The notes under the pieces were generated by a model. It did no database searches, had not been told where the DNA came from, and worked only from the letters and a program-made list of their open reading frames with translations. Of a stretch of 64,000 nucleotides of DNA, positions 13,590 to 25,758 are shown one piece after another (the stretch's first letter is position 1; each line of letters opens with the position of its first letter). The stretch comes from Otis tarda (Eukaryota > Chordata > Aves > Otidiformes > Otididae). Location: positions 145,775,053-145,839,052 of the forward strand of contig CM048552.1 in assembly GCA_026413225.1 (NCBI GenBank), written 5' to 3'. The position numbers were made by a program, and so were the translations under genes.

Positions 13590-16224
13590 ATGAGATTGTA
13601 CGATTCTGGAGTTGACGCTCCTGTACAGCACGTTGCCTAAATAGACATTATTTTACAGTGAGACTAAGCACTTTTCAAAAATCATCAAAACGATCTCATA
13701 GTCATTGTCATAATTTTGTTTCTGTTTAAGACTGTCAGCTTTTTTATTTTATTTAAAAAGGAGATGTGGTGCTTATCACATACTTATCTGAAAGACAGAT
13801 TAGTGACTTTCTCTATATTACTCCCTTACTCAGATCTCATTCAACATATCCATTGTCTCAGTTTTCCCTAAAAGACAGAAGCTAGCCATGGTTGCTGAAG
13901 GTTAAACTCTAAAAATTGTAAAAATCTCCAGGCAGGAAGAGCCTTACTTTAAGGTTATTCATAAATAAGGACAATCACTGAAGTCAGCAATGATATTAAT
14001 GTAAGAACAGTGTTGCTTGCAGTATTCTTGTGCTGTTTGAATTGGCAAGGCCAGAGGCCTAGAGTCTACGTGAAGTGCCCCAAAACTGATGGATATTTAA
14101 GAGATGCTGGACTTCACAGTGGGAAAGTTGTAAAATGGTCGTCTAGTCATTTTGACTGCAAGGGGTGAGGATACTGGATCAATCCGTAACTCCTGCATCT
14201 GGGTGTACAGGGAGGAAGTATGTGGGATTGGATAATACACTGGAAAATTTTGGAGGTACATACTCATCTGGGATCCTGTTTTCAGGCTGCCAATTGCTTA
14301 CATAAGGAGAATCTAGTCTGAGTTGGACTGGGAAACTACTAGGAAGGGTGGCTACAGCAGCCCCTGAGTTTCAGTGTATAACCCAAATAAAACACAGACA
14401 ATGGTTCATTTATAAACGAACAGGTGGTTTTGGAGCATAGCGCTGACCCAGGCTGGAAATAAAGGACTCCAAGTTCTTGCAAACCTTGCAAATGAAGGTA
14501 CAACAAGAACTGCCTGTATGGTATTGAACTGAAACTGACCCCAGTATGACTTAGCCATTACCACAGATCTACCTGTGGAGTGGACCACTGAAGCAGATCA
14601 CCAAAACCTGCAGGAAAGCAATCAGATTCAGCACCAGCTCACGGAGCTGCATCTGCAGGCAAGAGAAGGACTCGCTCTAGCAGCAGGAGCCCAGTGAAAC
14701 ATTAATAGTTTTCCACCTAGCTACCAAATTCCCACAACCTTGTGCCTGGGGGGGTATCATATGCACTATGAAGACTACAGAAGCAGACTTAATCTACATT
14801 GATTGCCAGTCTTACTAGCATCATTGCTTTTTAAGAGCTTTACTATGCACATGCTGTACTGTCTTTAATGGTTGAGATGGTGCTGGCAATGGTGGGAAGT
14901 CAGAGTGCAGCTGCTTGCACCTCTCACAGGTAACACGGCCCTGTAGAATACCAAGTTCGGGTATGAACGTAGCAAAACTGTGACCAATAGGGAAAAGTAA
15001 CTATGGGCAAGTTTTTTCTTTGGGAAGACACTGGGGCAGAGAAAGGGATGCACAAAGGCAGCAAAAAGGGGAGTCAGGAAACAGAAAGGGATAAAAAGAT
15101 ATGGAAGTCATGTGCTTGGGGCTGTTCCAGGGGTACGTGATGGGTAAAGTCAGTCCCTGTGCTTGGTCTCCACAGCCAGAACAGGACAATAAATCAAACC
15201 TGTTGTTGCCACATGAGTCCAAACTGCTTCCACAGTCAGGAGGGTGGGAGGGATGGGGAGGTGCTTTTCCTAACTGGTAAAGAAAAACTCAGACAGATGG
15301 AATTAAGTCTCCTGGTGTCACTGTGTTGGTGCTCATTCAAGGCCTGACAGTGTTGACACTTCCACCTCCTAATTTCAGGCATTATTTCATTCTGCACCAA
15401 GGCAGTAAATCAATATGACTAGCTAAGTCAGTGTTAAAACAGGGATATCATCTACCCACTTGTTTAAACTGATAACAAAAAAACCCAGTCAGTACTGACA
15501 TCTGCAGCTTCCATTATATACTATCGTGATACTGACTTTAATGATGGTGTTTTTCTTCCCTGGCTAATTTTCTGTTTTTCACTGGCCAGTACCAGAAAAA
15601 TACATTGCCTGTAAGAAGCCAGCTTGGAGCTTTAATCCCTTTCCCTGCAAGCAAGAGAGATCAATACCTGCTCTTGTGAAGCATGATGTCCTGAGAAAAA
15701 AAAACAAAAAAGAAATAAAATTCTTGTAACCTTTGTGAAACATTGAAGGGACAGTGTTTTGATTTTATGAAAAAGCAAAAAAGAAAACAAACAAAAAGTG
15801 CTCTAGCCTTTCAAAGACAGCTAAATCTAATGTCAGCCTCAGATCTTTATAGAGACAGATTTTTTATAGACACATTTATATTTTTATGGAGAGTGCATTC
15901 CTCAGACATTTCAGTCTTAGATTTCAGTCTAAGATTTCTGCATATTGTTTTTGCAACTGACTTCCAGACTGCATAATGGAACCTCGCTTTGTTCTTTCCA
16001 AAATAATTCAGATAATTATGTTTGTAATTCTCTTGATGTAGAAGAGAAATTATCTTCAAGAATTAAAACTAGCGATCATTGCCTCAGCATAGACTCACTC
16101 TAAAATTTATTTTGCTAACAAACTGTAAACTAAGTGTTGATATTATTGCAACTATAAACAACCACATAAGTAACAAGTTATCCTTAACCAGGAGAAGAGA
16201 TTAAGTACGGAGGCTTATTCAACT
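13590..16224. other. Non-coding sequence apart from a degenerate ORF at 14.4-14.7 kb
   Basis: No supported gene. A degenerate plus-strand reading frame at about 14,390-14,698 is listed separately. The rest is unremarkable AT-rich sequence. Confidence 0.5.
14390..14698 (+). pseudogene. Degenerate open frame of unknown origin, possible retroelement remnant
   Basis: One plus-strand frame runs in line through this stretch with only a few stops (near 14,412 and two near 14,528). It ends in about 45 clean codons containing VEWTTEADHQNLQE and IQHQLTELHLQAREG, then a TGA. Composition and heptad-like spacing look protein-coding rather than random. I do not recognise the family. A decayed endogenous-retrovirus or transposon ORF is the most likely source. 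Confidence 0.3.
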
Positions 16225-16446
16225 TTCTGCCAATGAACACTTCAAGAAGAACAATGAGGGTGGTGCAACACTGGAACAGGTTGCCCAGAGAGGTGGTGGA
16301 TGCCCCATCCCTGGAAACATTCAAGGCCAGGTTGCATGGGGCTCTGTGCAACCTGATCTAGTCAAAGATGTGCCTCCTCCTTGCAGGGGGGTTGGACTAG
16401 AGGACCTTTAAAGGTGCCTTCCGACCCTAACCATTCTATGATTCTA
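16225..16446 (+). mobile_element. CR1 LINE, short 3' fragment
   Basis: Plus-oriented 3' end of CR1. It contains the familiar ggaacaggttgcccagagag segment and ends ccattctatgattcta. It is 5'-truncated to about 220 bp. Confidence 0.9.
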
Positions 16447-16899
16447 AGAAACACTTGCAATCCCTACCAGGGAGCACCCATACAGGAGATGGATGCACTC
16501 ACATAGAGAGAGTAGAGAAACACTAGTCTGAAGAATATCGAGTTTCCTTTAAAAGAAAGGTAGTCCTGTATTAGCATACAGTCTGGATCATACTGATATT
16601 TTAGAGGTACTTGCTACAATGAACTGTATACAGTTTGGGTTTATTTAATTCCACTAGTGACACTTGGAAAAAGTATCTTAAAATATAATAGTGTATTTCA
16701 AGGAAAAAAGTTATAAAATGCTCTCATGTTTGGAATGACTGAAGGTATAATGTCACACACAACTCCACAGCATACCTGAAACATACCTAGAACTGAGCAC
16801 TGTTGCAGATACCAATATAAAAGATAGGTGTGATGACCCAACAGATCCTTTCCCTATGTATCTTTTGTGACTATCTGACTATCTACATGTTGGAATATA

Positions 16900-17040
16900 T
16901 TTAATTCCCAGGCTTTCCTCAAGAGTAGCAATCTTCTCCTTTCTTCTTCCACACAGTCTTGCAAAATTGCCTTCTCTTTTTTAAGTTGTGCAACCGTTTC
17001 TTTCAAAGCACAGGTGTCCTCTTGCTGTACAAGCCTTCGT
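16900..17040 (-). pseudogene. TSGA10: TSGA10-like relic coding exon with frameshift
   Basis: The minus strand has an acceptor (ttttcaag) followed by codons for RRLVQQEDTCALKETVAQL, then KKEKAILQDC. This lines up without gaps with the part of TSGA10 around its LAKEKECLQAC segment (remembered human sequence, about 12 of 34 identical). The match continues as KIATLEESLGIK against NIASLGESLAMK, but in another frame. Between the conserved Cys and the Ile there are 20 nt instead of 21, so one base is missing in a purine-rich run. The expected donor after the final Lys codon is also absent (AAATATATT, no GT). TSGA10 is a sperm-tail coiled-coil protein whose gene lies head-to-head with LIPT1 in mammals, so position and strand fit. 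An assembly error in a homopolymer is the main alternative to decay. Confidence 0.6.
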
Positions 17041-17059
17041 CTTGAAAAGTTAACTGGAC

Positions 17060-19526
17060 ACAAGCAGAAAGGTCTCTTATTTAAACCAATTTGAAATAAA
17101 AATTCTTTTGATGCATTTCTAAAGCATAAAAGGATAGGGCAAAAGCTCCCTTTCAAGAAAACGCTGAAGTATGTACCTTCTTGAAACATATAAATAATCC
17201 AACTAATACTTACAGGACTGTATTCTTCCTTAGATCAAGGCCTTAAATTACTCATCTCAAAACAAATCTATGTTTAAACAGCAAATGTTTAGATCATTAA
17301 AAATAACTTTCTCACGTATTAGAACAATAAAGGCTTAAACAGAATTACAACAGACAGAAGCAATGTGTAAACTAGAGTGTGTAATGACTGATGAAATAAA
17401 AGAGATTGATATCCTGATAATAGCCAGTTTTTCTGAAATTCTTTTTCTATTTATTTAAATTATCTTTACATAAAAGTGAGTAAGAATAATGCATTTATAA
17501 AATTCAACACGAATAAAAATTGCAAAGATAGTAATGAAAAAAGTAATCTACTCACTACAAAATCAAATTCTAAAAGATGTCTCTCCCTATCTTCATTCAG
17601 CTAATAAAGTGTTACACACTACATTTACCTTTAAATGGTCAGAGAATCAATCCTTATATGATCTATATACATTGCATTCACAGAGCAGAAACACAGAAAC
17701 CCTTCTTACAGTGAACCTTACATCTTATAAAAACCATGCAGGCTGCAAATTACTCTTTAAATATCAGTGTAATTGGGCTTATTCAATGATGCTTATTAAC
17801 CATTTCCAGGAGATAAAACATCCAAAGTAAAATGATCTGTAGCTCAGTCTTTCAGGGACATCATAGCCCATATCCTTCACATGTATTTCATGAAGGCCAG
17901 CAGAAATGTAGCACATCAAGTATCAATACTAATTCATCAATTAATCAATATACAATTAATAATTTTCCTGAAAAAAAATATTGTCTTTTAAAAAATAGTA
18001 TATGGCCTTTTTGTAAGAAACCAGAAGCTGCTATTTTGGCACTATCAACTTATTTTAACATCCTAGTCTACAGAAGCATTACTGCCTCATAAAGCTTTTC
18101 AATTTTCTGAGTCCTCAGATTTCTAAAATCCCAGCATAATCAAGATACAGATACAGTGTGACACAGAAACTCCATTGCTTGCACAGGCTGATCCTGTAAC
18201 GCACAGGAAATCAGTACCGCTGAATACTAAATTATGTGAGGTTCACTTGATTCTAATAAACCGAGAGCTTTCTTCAGGTACTACTAGTAGTGCATAAAAA
18301 TACAATTATTCAGGAAGACCTGAAAGATGCTTTCTGAAAAAAAGCTTTCTGGGTGGGCTCTGCACTGTGACATTCTGTAGCAGTTAATTTTGCCACTTCT
18401 TGTGTTCAATGGGCATACAAATATATTAGGAAAGTCAGTGAAAAAAAAAAGAATTTATATTCATTGTATTTTTATTTTTATGTTTTCATCAAGCCTGATC
18501 CAGCTAGTTGTCATGGTTTAACCCCAGGTAGCCAAGGAGCTGCGATGGGTGTACCGACTTTGGGCACAGTACCAGCTTACCTAACCAGCTTGGTGGTCTC
18601 CATGCTGTCATTCTCTTTAATCTTGCTTTTAAAGATGATCATAATACCTGCTGTCCTTACAGGTGGGTATGACTGAAATGCAAGAGGCAAAACCAAGTGA
18701 GAGGTTACAAATAATCCTGAAAAAATCATTAACAAAAAAGGATGCACTGTAATATCATGTACGGAATTATCAGTAAAACTCTTTTTCCATTAATTCTGAT
18801 ATTAGTATTTATGAGCACTGCCTTCACAGAAATTTTAATTATTTCTGAATCCACTTAGTTTCATCTTCGGAGGTTTTTGTGCAATGCTTATCCATGAAAA
18901 TTAACCTTTCAGATGTCAGGTTTATGACTTATGGCATAGTACCTCAATAAATGTTACTAAAGTCAATAAAAACTGTTCATATTTATTTTTAGTTTTAAGT
19001 ACAAATGAATATTGGGTGACCGGTTGCTGCTATATCTTTCTGAATGTTTTTTTTTTGTTGGGGGGGCAGGAGGCTAAGGCAAGCCTCTCCTCAAATCACT
19101 TAATGTTCTCTCCAGACCTCAACAGATAAAAAGACGACTTCCTCAAATAATAGTTCCATTTGTCATAGTTATTTGGGGATGGAAACAGGGAGGTGGGTGA
19201 ATATCACAGACTGGCATACTCTGACATATGCAGTAATACCTCCCATTGTTGGTTTGAGTGGAATTCTTTGGTTTTAAAGCACCCTCAGCTACCTTTAATT
19301 TAAACCTCCCTGGGCCCATCTGCACACACGCACATCCGAAAGCTTCAGAGAAAGACAGAGAAAGGCACCACAAGCGATGCTGACAAGTCAGAAGATTTCA
19401 GAGACAAAGCCAAGCAGCCACTTGTCAGTCCAGCCCCAGGAGAGGAGATGGGTATTCTGAAACTGCCACAGCTTATCAGCCAGGATGGACAGTGAGCTGT
19501 AATTAGGTTCAGCTCTTTCAGAAACT
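17060..19526. other. AT-rich non-coding sequence, no gene recognised
   Basis: No supported gene. A 27-bp match to an ERVL LTR terminus sits at 18,509 (tgtcatggtttaacccc, as the reverse complement of an LTR end). Nothing else in this stretch could be assigned. Confidence 0.45.
18509..18536 (-). mobile_element. Possible ERVL LTR terminus fragment
   Basis: The sequence tgtcatggtttaaccccagg matches the reversed 3' terminus of the avian ERVL LTR type seen elsewhere in the window. The similarity stops after about 27 bp, so this is a remnant or a chance match. Confidence 0.4.
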
Positions 19527-19654
19527 GAAGGCCAGGTTGGATGGGGCTCTGAGCAACCTGATCTAGTCAGGGATGTCCCTGCTTCTTGCAGGGGGGTTGG
19601 ACTGGATGACCTTTGGAGGTCCCTTCCAACTCTAACCGTTCTATGATTCTATGT
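19527..19654 (+). mobile_element. CR1 LINE, short 3' fragment
   Basis: Plus-oriented 3' tail of CR1: ggccaggttggatggggctc through ccgttctatgattctatg. Only the last 130 bp or so is present. Confidence 0.9.
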
Positions 19655-22600
19655 AATATCCAAGGAGACACTTTTACAGACAAAACTCTTTAAGAGTTGC
19701 CATATAATCTCTCTGGCTTGACAAGAACAAAACAAGTGTTAGATAAAAAAGACTTAATCTTGTGAAAATAGCCTTCCTTTAACTAAACCTTATCTTCTAT
19801 CCAAAACCCATCTGATTTACGTATATGTTTGCAAGATATATGTGCCAGTTTTATCATCCAGAATAAATATCACCTTTAACATTACACTTGTTTCTTGATA
19901 GTGTCAACCATTAGCTTCACACATATGATAAACCCCAGTCTGAACTCATTCCTGGTTTTTAATGCAAAGACCAGCAGATGAACAGGTTTACAAACATTGC
20001 AAAGTTAAAATGTCAAGCTTTTACAAGGCTAATCATGCTTTTCTTTATTCCACTGACAAAATCATATGTAAAAAATGACTTCTTACATTTTTTTTCTATC
20101 CCAAAACAGGAGTTCTTAATTGCAACACCTGTAGCTGCACATCTCTTCTTGGAATAGCACAGACAGGGATGAGAAGACCGGTGCCTTTGAAGAAAGCGGT
20201 GTGAAAAGGGTGAGGAGTGAATCCTGTGGCTCCTATTGCCTGCTCACATCTGGCATGGATATAAACAGTGGTTGAAAGAGCCTGCTTTAGGTAGTCCCAA
20301 AGTCAAGCTGAAAAACTAGAGAAAATGTACTCTCTTTGCTGTTAGGCATTAGCGCAAATTTTATATTCTGGAAACAGTGCTGGGGGGATGACGGGGGTTA
20401 TTTTGCAAGCTGCCACTATTAAGCACTCATGGATAGAGCCCACCTTTTTGGGGATTAGGAGTGAGTAATACCTCTGAAATATGATCCCCGCCCAAAGACA
20501 GAAAAAAAATTGGAAGATTTTACCTTCCAGAAAAAGAAAAAAAAACCAAGAAAAACAGTCTTTTCCTCGCCTCATCCTGGATTTTTTATAAGTCTTACTT
20601 TCTGATTTTGTTATGGTGGAAATCATCACAGAATATTCTGCATTATCATGTTTGTCTCTACAAAAGATGTGAAAAGAGAGCATTTGAAGTTTTCATAACT
20701 TTATAAAAAGGATTCTTCATGAAAATTCATTTTTTGAGTAAAATTGTATATTTTTAGTTAGCATTGTTCTGGTATGTCTATGGTTTTCTCTAAGTGACAT
20801 ATGGTGAGTTCTCTCTTATATGTTAATGCTGGTTAATGTTGTGCAGAACAGTTGCTTTGCTTTTTGTGTACCAAACAAAAATCTGTTGATCAAAGAAAGA
20901 ATTAAACTCATAGACAAGATTATTTTTAAAAGCAAAAATAATAATTGCTGTATTTGGCAGATATGTGATCTATAGGACTGTAGTTATGATGTAAGAAATT
21001 TTAAAAGTCCAGTCCAGAAAGGTTATTTAGGTCCACAGAGATGACAGCTTTGCACCACCTCTCTTACATTAACCTCACCCTCCAAAACTCACAGCTTCCT
21101 ACATAACGCAGTCCTCACTAGACTGAGCGAAGACAGAAATGAATCATGGTGTGTACATTTTATCCATTGGGAAAGTATCAGATATCACACTTGGAAATTT
21201 GGGATAAATTAGGCCAGATATGGAAATATTATAGTTTGTTCCAAATTACATGGATTGTTGGGGCGAGGGCAGGCATCAAGGATGTGTTTCTGTAACAGGA
21301 TGCACGGCCTGTTTAAGGAGTCAGAAGGGCACTAGCCCTGTTAGCCAATGTAACATGGCAGAGATGTTTTCGTGTGTTGATGTTAATTTGATAGACTTGT
21401 TCCTTTCCTGTGTTTCCAGTGGAGGAAAAAAACCCACATTTTTATTTTAACCTTTTTAATAGAGTAGTCACTGAGCTGGTTGATGAGAAGTTCAAGCAAT
21501 TTACATTGACAGCCATGTGAATGCAGGACAACACGAATGCAGAATTGCCTTCGGGGTAGCTGGTCCATAAGACCTGGAACCACAGCAACAGAATAAGTCC
21601 ATGAAAAGTCCATTACTGGCCCATGAAAAACAAAGACGTCCAATGGTGACAATGTTCTAAGGACTCACAGAAAATGGGGACAGTATCTCTAAAATGAGTT
21701 GGGAGAATGCTGTATTTCTGGAGACTTATAAAAGTTTGAGATTTATGATTAGTACAGAAGAGCTAAGGTGACCAAAGTACCTCTTACTGCGGCAGTCCGG
21801 CTGGCAAATGGGACATTTGAAGTTAAGTTTAAAGGGGTACTATGTTAGTCAATCCCACAGGGAAGAAGATTGCACTGTAACGACTTCGTTTAACCTCTCT
21901 TTCGCTAACACGAGCCTTCTTCCTCTCTCTTGCCTCGTTATATTTTTATGCATAATTCAGCTCCTGCTAGAGCAAATGAAGAAAGTAATAAATCTTCTTT
22001 AGGCTGCTGCCCAAGGCTCTGTGAAAATTAACACTGGCTATGCAGATGGATGTTTGCCTCAGACTTCCATCACAGGAGAGCAGCCCAACAGCTTTGGGAT
22101 TCCTGCGCACAGCGATTAAACCCAGAGTTGCACTCCTAAGAGAAATACTGGAATAAGTGTCACTAAGGTAGCTTTTGCTGGATTCTGCCATGGGACAATT
22201 CTATATGCTGATATTTTATCTATCTCTATCAAGATCTTCTGCTGGCTTATCATGTAACATCATCCTGTTTATAAATTTATACTTTTTGCTTATTGCCAGA
22301 ATATTTCTAGTTATCTTGCAGTTTGTGTTCAACAATAGCCACTTTTTAGGGAAGTTATTTATTGCTGCATGTCTATTTTATACTTCAGCACATCAGAAAC
22401 ACATGGCATTTTTACCTGTCCACCTTGTATTCTGCACACTTTACATTTTTAGTAAATTCTGGTTCTAATTAAAAGAGCAGAGAGTTGCCTTGGTTAGGCC
22501 CACAGTTTTCAACTTGAAAAACACTGAGTGTGTCAGTTCACAGTATGTTTTTAGAGACACCTTGTGGCAAAAATGAAGGAATGACACATTACAAATTTCC

Positions 22601-24087
22601 AAGAGTTAAAGGCCATAATAAAAACAAATGTTTGGGTTTTATTAACATCAAAAGCCCAACAAGATGTTTTTCACTTCTTCTGACCAATGTTACAGTGCCC
22701 AGGTTCACTTTTCCATTTTGCCAACTGCCTTAAAAGCTGATCTTGCAATATTTGGAACACTAAATCAACACATCTTTACAGACAAATTCCACATACTTTT
22801 TCCCTATGCATTACAGAATAGTTCACCCCAGTGAAAAGTTATCACCAGTCTAGCTTAGCAACAAGTTATGCCCATTTCAAACTGCTTAAAATAATTACCA
22901 ACTTTTTTCTTTTTTTTTTTTTAGTATGATAATACAACCTGCCAAGTGCTGGGGCACACAGAATGTCAGGCTCCTTTTAGTCTGTTTTTCCCACTAATCA
23001 CCACCAGCACATATGGTTTGTTACTTTTTAGTCGCCCTACTACACCCACACATTTCTTTAAAGAGTTTGATAAGGAACGCTCTTAATGACCCAGTTCTTC
23101 AGTAGGAAGCAACCCCAAGTTCACGTCATTAATCTCTGATGCCGTTCACCCTTCTCTTCTTCTCTTTTTAGGGAATATAGCTGTTCTAGTACTGTCTCTT
23201 CAATCAGAAAGTATAGGCAATTCAGGCCACATCATAAACAGTTTTCTTTATTGGTAAAGCAAACATATGAACACCCAATACCCAAAGCCAAATTGCTTCC
23301 TCAAATAATTTCACTGTGTCATCTGAATAAGGATATTGACTTGGTGTTTCTTCCTAAGCCACCTATTCCTAGAACTGAAAGAAGGAAAAAGTACCAGTAA
23401 CTGCTCCTCTTCAAGAGCAGTAGCCTGTGTGAATTATCACAACCCACTGTCCCACCCTTATTCTCTACAATTCTTTCTTATCTTGGGACTCCAATATTGA
23501 GGAAGAACGAGAAATACAAGGATGTGATATATCCTTTATGAATACATGTACACCAGCAAGAGGTATATAGCACATACTTGCCCACATAGATACTACTGTG
23601 GATAAAAACTTCAACTCGTAGTGCTGAGCACTGGCCCACAGTGTAATTTTAAGTACAGACAACAGCTTTTGAAGAAGAGTCCAGTGGACTTTAAGAAGGG
23701 CTTAAATCAATGCAAATCTGAAGACAATCTGCTGCGTGAAATATCTCTTCAATTATCTAGTCTTTGATCATTTCCAGGTTGTTAATGAATGATGCTATCA
23801 ACATTTAGTTTCTGTCCCTTTATGAATGCCACGGATAGTTTATATGTATTTCACAAGCCTCTGTTCATTTCTGTTAACGTGTTCAGTCTCCCTTTGAACT
23901 CACAAAAGCTTCTGGCATCCAGAACATCCTGTGGTGAGGAACTGCACAGCTGGGCCATTCAGGAAGAATCATCCATTTTATCTGTTGTGCATCTGCTTCT
24001 TGCTGGCATGATCTGACACTTCACAGTTCTCATGTTGGCAGAGGCAATAAAGATCAACACCAATACCACTGACCATTTTACAATCTC
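19655..24087. other. Non-coding sequence, possible further exon relics
   Basis: No supported gene. By synteny this should hold the 5' coding exons of TSGA10 on the minus strand. Two short minus-strand stretches near 23.1-23.4 kb have coiled-coil-like translations but no firm splice sites; they are treated under findings. Confidence 0.4.
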
Positions 24088-24508
24088 TTAGAATCACTGA
24101 ATGGTTTGGGTTGGAAGGGACCTTTAAAGGCCATCTAGTCCAAGCCCCCTGGCAAGAAGCAGGGACATCTCCAACCAGATCAGTTGCCCAGAGCCCCGTC
24201 CAACCTGGCCTTGAACGTTTCCAGGGATGGGGCATCCACCACCTCTCCGGGCCAACCTGTTCCAGTGTTCCACCACCCTCATGGTAAAAAATTTCTTCCT
24301 TATATCCAGTCTGAATCTACCTCCCTCTATTTTGAAACCATTACCCCTTGTCCTGTCACAACAGGCCCTACTGAAGAGTTTCTCCCCATCTTTCCTGTGA
24401 CACCCTTTAGGAGGTACTGGAAGGCTGCTATATAAGGTCTCCCCGGAGCCTCCTCTTCTCCAGGCTGAACAGCCCCAACTCTCTCAGCCTGTCTTCTTAC
24501 TTCTTACC
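24088..24508 (-). mobile_element. CR1 LINE, 3' end
   Basis: Minus-oriented CR1. The tail is at the left (ttagaatcactgaatggttt) and the body includes the ggcatccaccacctctccgg and aggctgaacagccccaactc segments. It lies just upstream of the TSGA10/LIPT1 CpG island and is followed by a T/G-rich low-complexity run to about 24,645. Confidence 0.9.
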
Positions 24509-24659
24509 CTTCTCATAGGTTTGGCTTGTGGATTTTGGTTTAGGGGTGGGGTTTGGGTTTTTTTTGTTTGTTTGTTTATTTTTTGTTTGGTTGGGGTTTT
24601 TTTTTGGGGGGGGCGGGGGTGGTTGTTGTTTTTTTTTTTTAACCAGGCTGAAGAGTCTT

Positions 24660-25290
24660 AACTTACTCAGCTGCACAGCAGCTGCTCATTCCCGCTTCTC
24701 CTCGACTTTCCCCGGCCGCACCACGTCCTGCCCGCGCCCTGAGAACCGGTACCCGCGCTGACCGCCCCATAGCCCCGCTTACCGTGGGCCCACCCGCTCC
24801 CCTCCGCTCTCACCCCAGCGGCCACCGCCGCCCACAGCCCCCCGGCACCCCACGCACCCTCACTCCGCGTCAGGCACCGCGGGGGTGCCGCCCCGCCACC
24901 CCTGACCCCGGGAAGCGGAAGGTGCTCGGGAGCGCGCGGAGGAGCGGCCGGCGGCGTTAACGGGCCTGCGCGCGCCACCTGGCCCCTGGCCTCCCCGCCG
25001 TGAGTAGCGGCGGGCGCCCCGCGCGCGCACGGTCGGCCGTTGCGGGGGGTGGCGGGGCGGTGGCAGGGCAGGGGCTGCGTCGCCGCGGGGGAGCCCCCGC
25101 GGAGGGGACGGGGACCGCTGCCGCTCGGGCCGCCGTACGGCGAAGGGCGGCCGGCGAGGGAAAGCCGCCGCGGCTGAGGGCGAAATGGCGCCCCGGGACG
25201 GCAGCAACGGATGGTACCGGCTCCGGTAACGGTAACGCCTCGCCTTTCGGGCGGGCGCTGCGGGCCCCGTGGCAGGCAGCTGTGCGCCTG
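24660..25290. promoter_or_regulatory. CpG island, bidirectional promoter of LIPT1 and a minus-strand transcript
   Basis: About 630 bp of dense CpG sequence. On the plus side a donor at 25,000 (CC|GTGAGTAG) can close a non-coding first exon of LIPT1, joined to an acceptor ending at 25,487 (tcttttag). On the minus side a donor after 24,783 (ACG|GTAAGC) closes a short exon. In mammals LIPT1 and TSGA10 are transcribed head-to-head from a shared promoter, so the minus exon is best read as the TSGA10 5' non-coding exon. Exact start sites cannot be read from sequence. Confidence 0.7.
24783..24950 (-). other. TSGA10: Putative 5' non-coding exon of the TSGA10 locus
   Basis: The right (5') boundary is a guess within the CpG island. 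The left boundary is the donor GTAAGC immediately after 24,783 on the minus strand. It is supported only by that donor and by the conserved head-to-head arrangement with LIPT1. Whether the transcript still encodes protein is doubtful, given the frameshifted relic exon at 16.9-17.0 kb. Confidence 0.35.
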
Positions 25291-25637
25291 GCTGACTCGT
25301 CACTGAGCCAACCAGCTCGTCAAGTTGTTGCGCTGTCTTTTGTTATCAGTTCAATGGAAGAAAATGACTAAAACTGGACTGCTGAAATTAAGTTTAGCAA
25401 AATACACGAAGTAAAATTGTGTTAGCAAGACTGTATTGAGTGAGGGGAAAACACACTTTAATTCAGTTTCTTCCTTTGGTCTTTTAGGCACCAAGGACTG
25501 CGAGGAGAGGCTACTCTGACAACCCCAGCTGTTATGTTAAGCACGCATCAGGGTTTGAATGGCATCATTTGCTTCCAGAGGATAAACGTGCCCTGTAACT
25601 CGCATCGCTTCAGGAGCATTGCTACTTTGGGGAGAGC

Positions 25638-25754
25638 ATGACTGCGTCACAACTGCTACGAGCATTTTGTTTCTGCCACAACAGCGGGTTGTGCGCTTGC
25701 CACATTCAGCTTTGCCAGATCAAGCATTCCTTCCATCTACTGTCCAGTTTTTAA
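25638..25754 (+). other. Upstream ORF in the LIPT1 5' leader
   Basis: A 38-codon reading frame starts at ATG 25,638 ([10 protein letters not shown]...) inside the same exon as the LIPT1 coding region and stops at TAA 25,752-25,754. The stop is only four bases before the LIPT1 start codon. A shorter uORF (atggcatcatttgcttcc...) lies further upstream. Such spacing could dampen or gate LIPT1 translation by reinitiation. No function for the peptide is implied. Confidence 0.55.
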
Positions 25755-25758
25755 AAAC

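Noticed and set aside
17534-17580. Possible 45-bp minus-strand exon (LNEDRERHLLEF) beside the TSGA10 relic
   Set aside because: Acceptor and donor look acceptable, but the resemblance to an early TSGA10 segment would place it out of register with only 500 bp to the relic exon. Chance is more likely.
24528-24761. Gly/Phe-rich plus-strand frame upstream of the LIPT1 island
   Set aside because: Encoded by a T/G homopolymer-like tract following the CR1 copy; low complexity, no homology.
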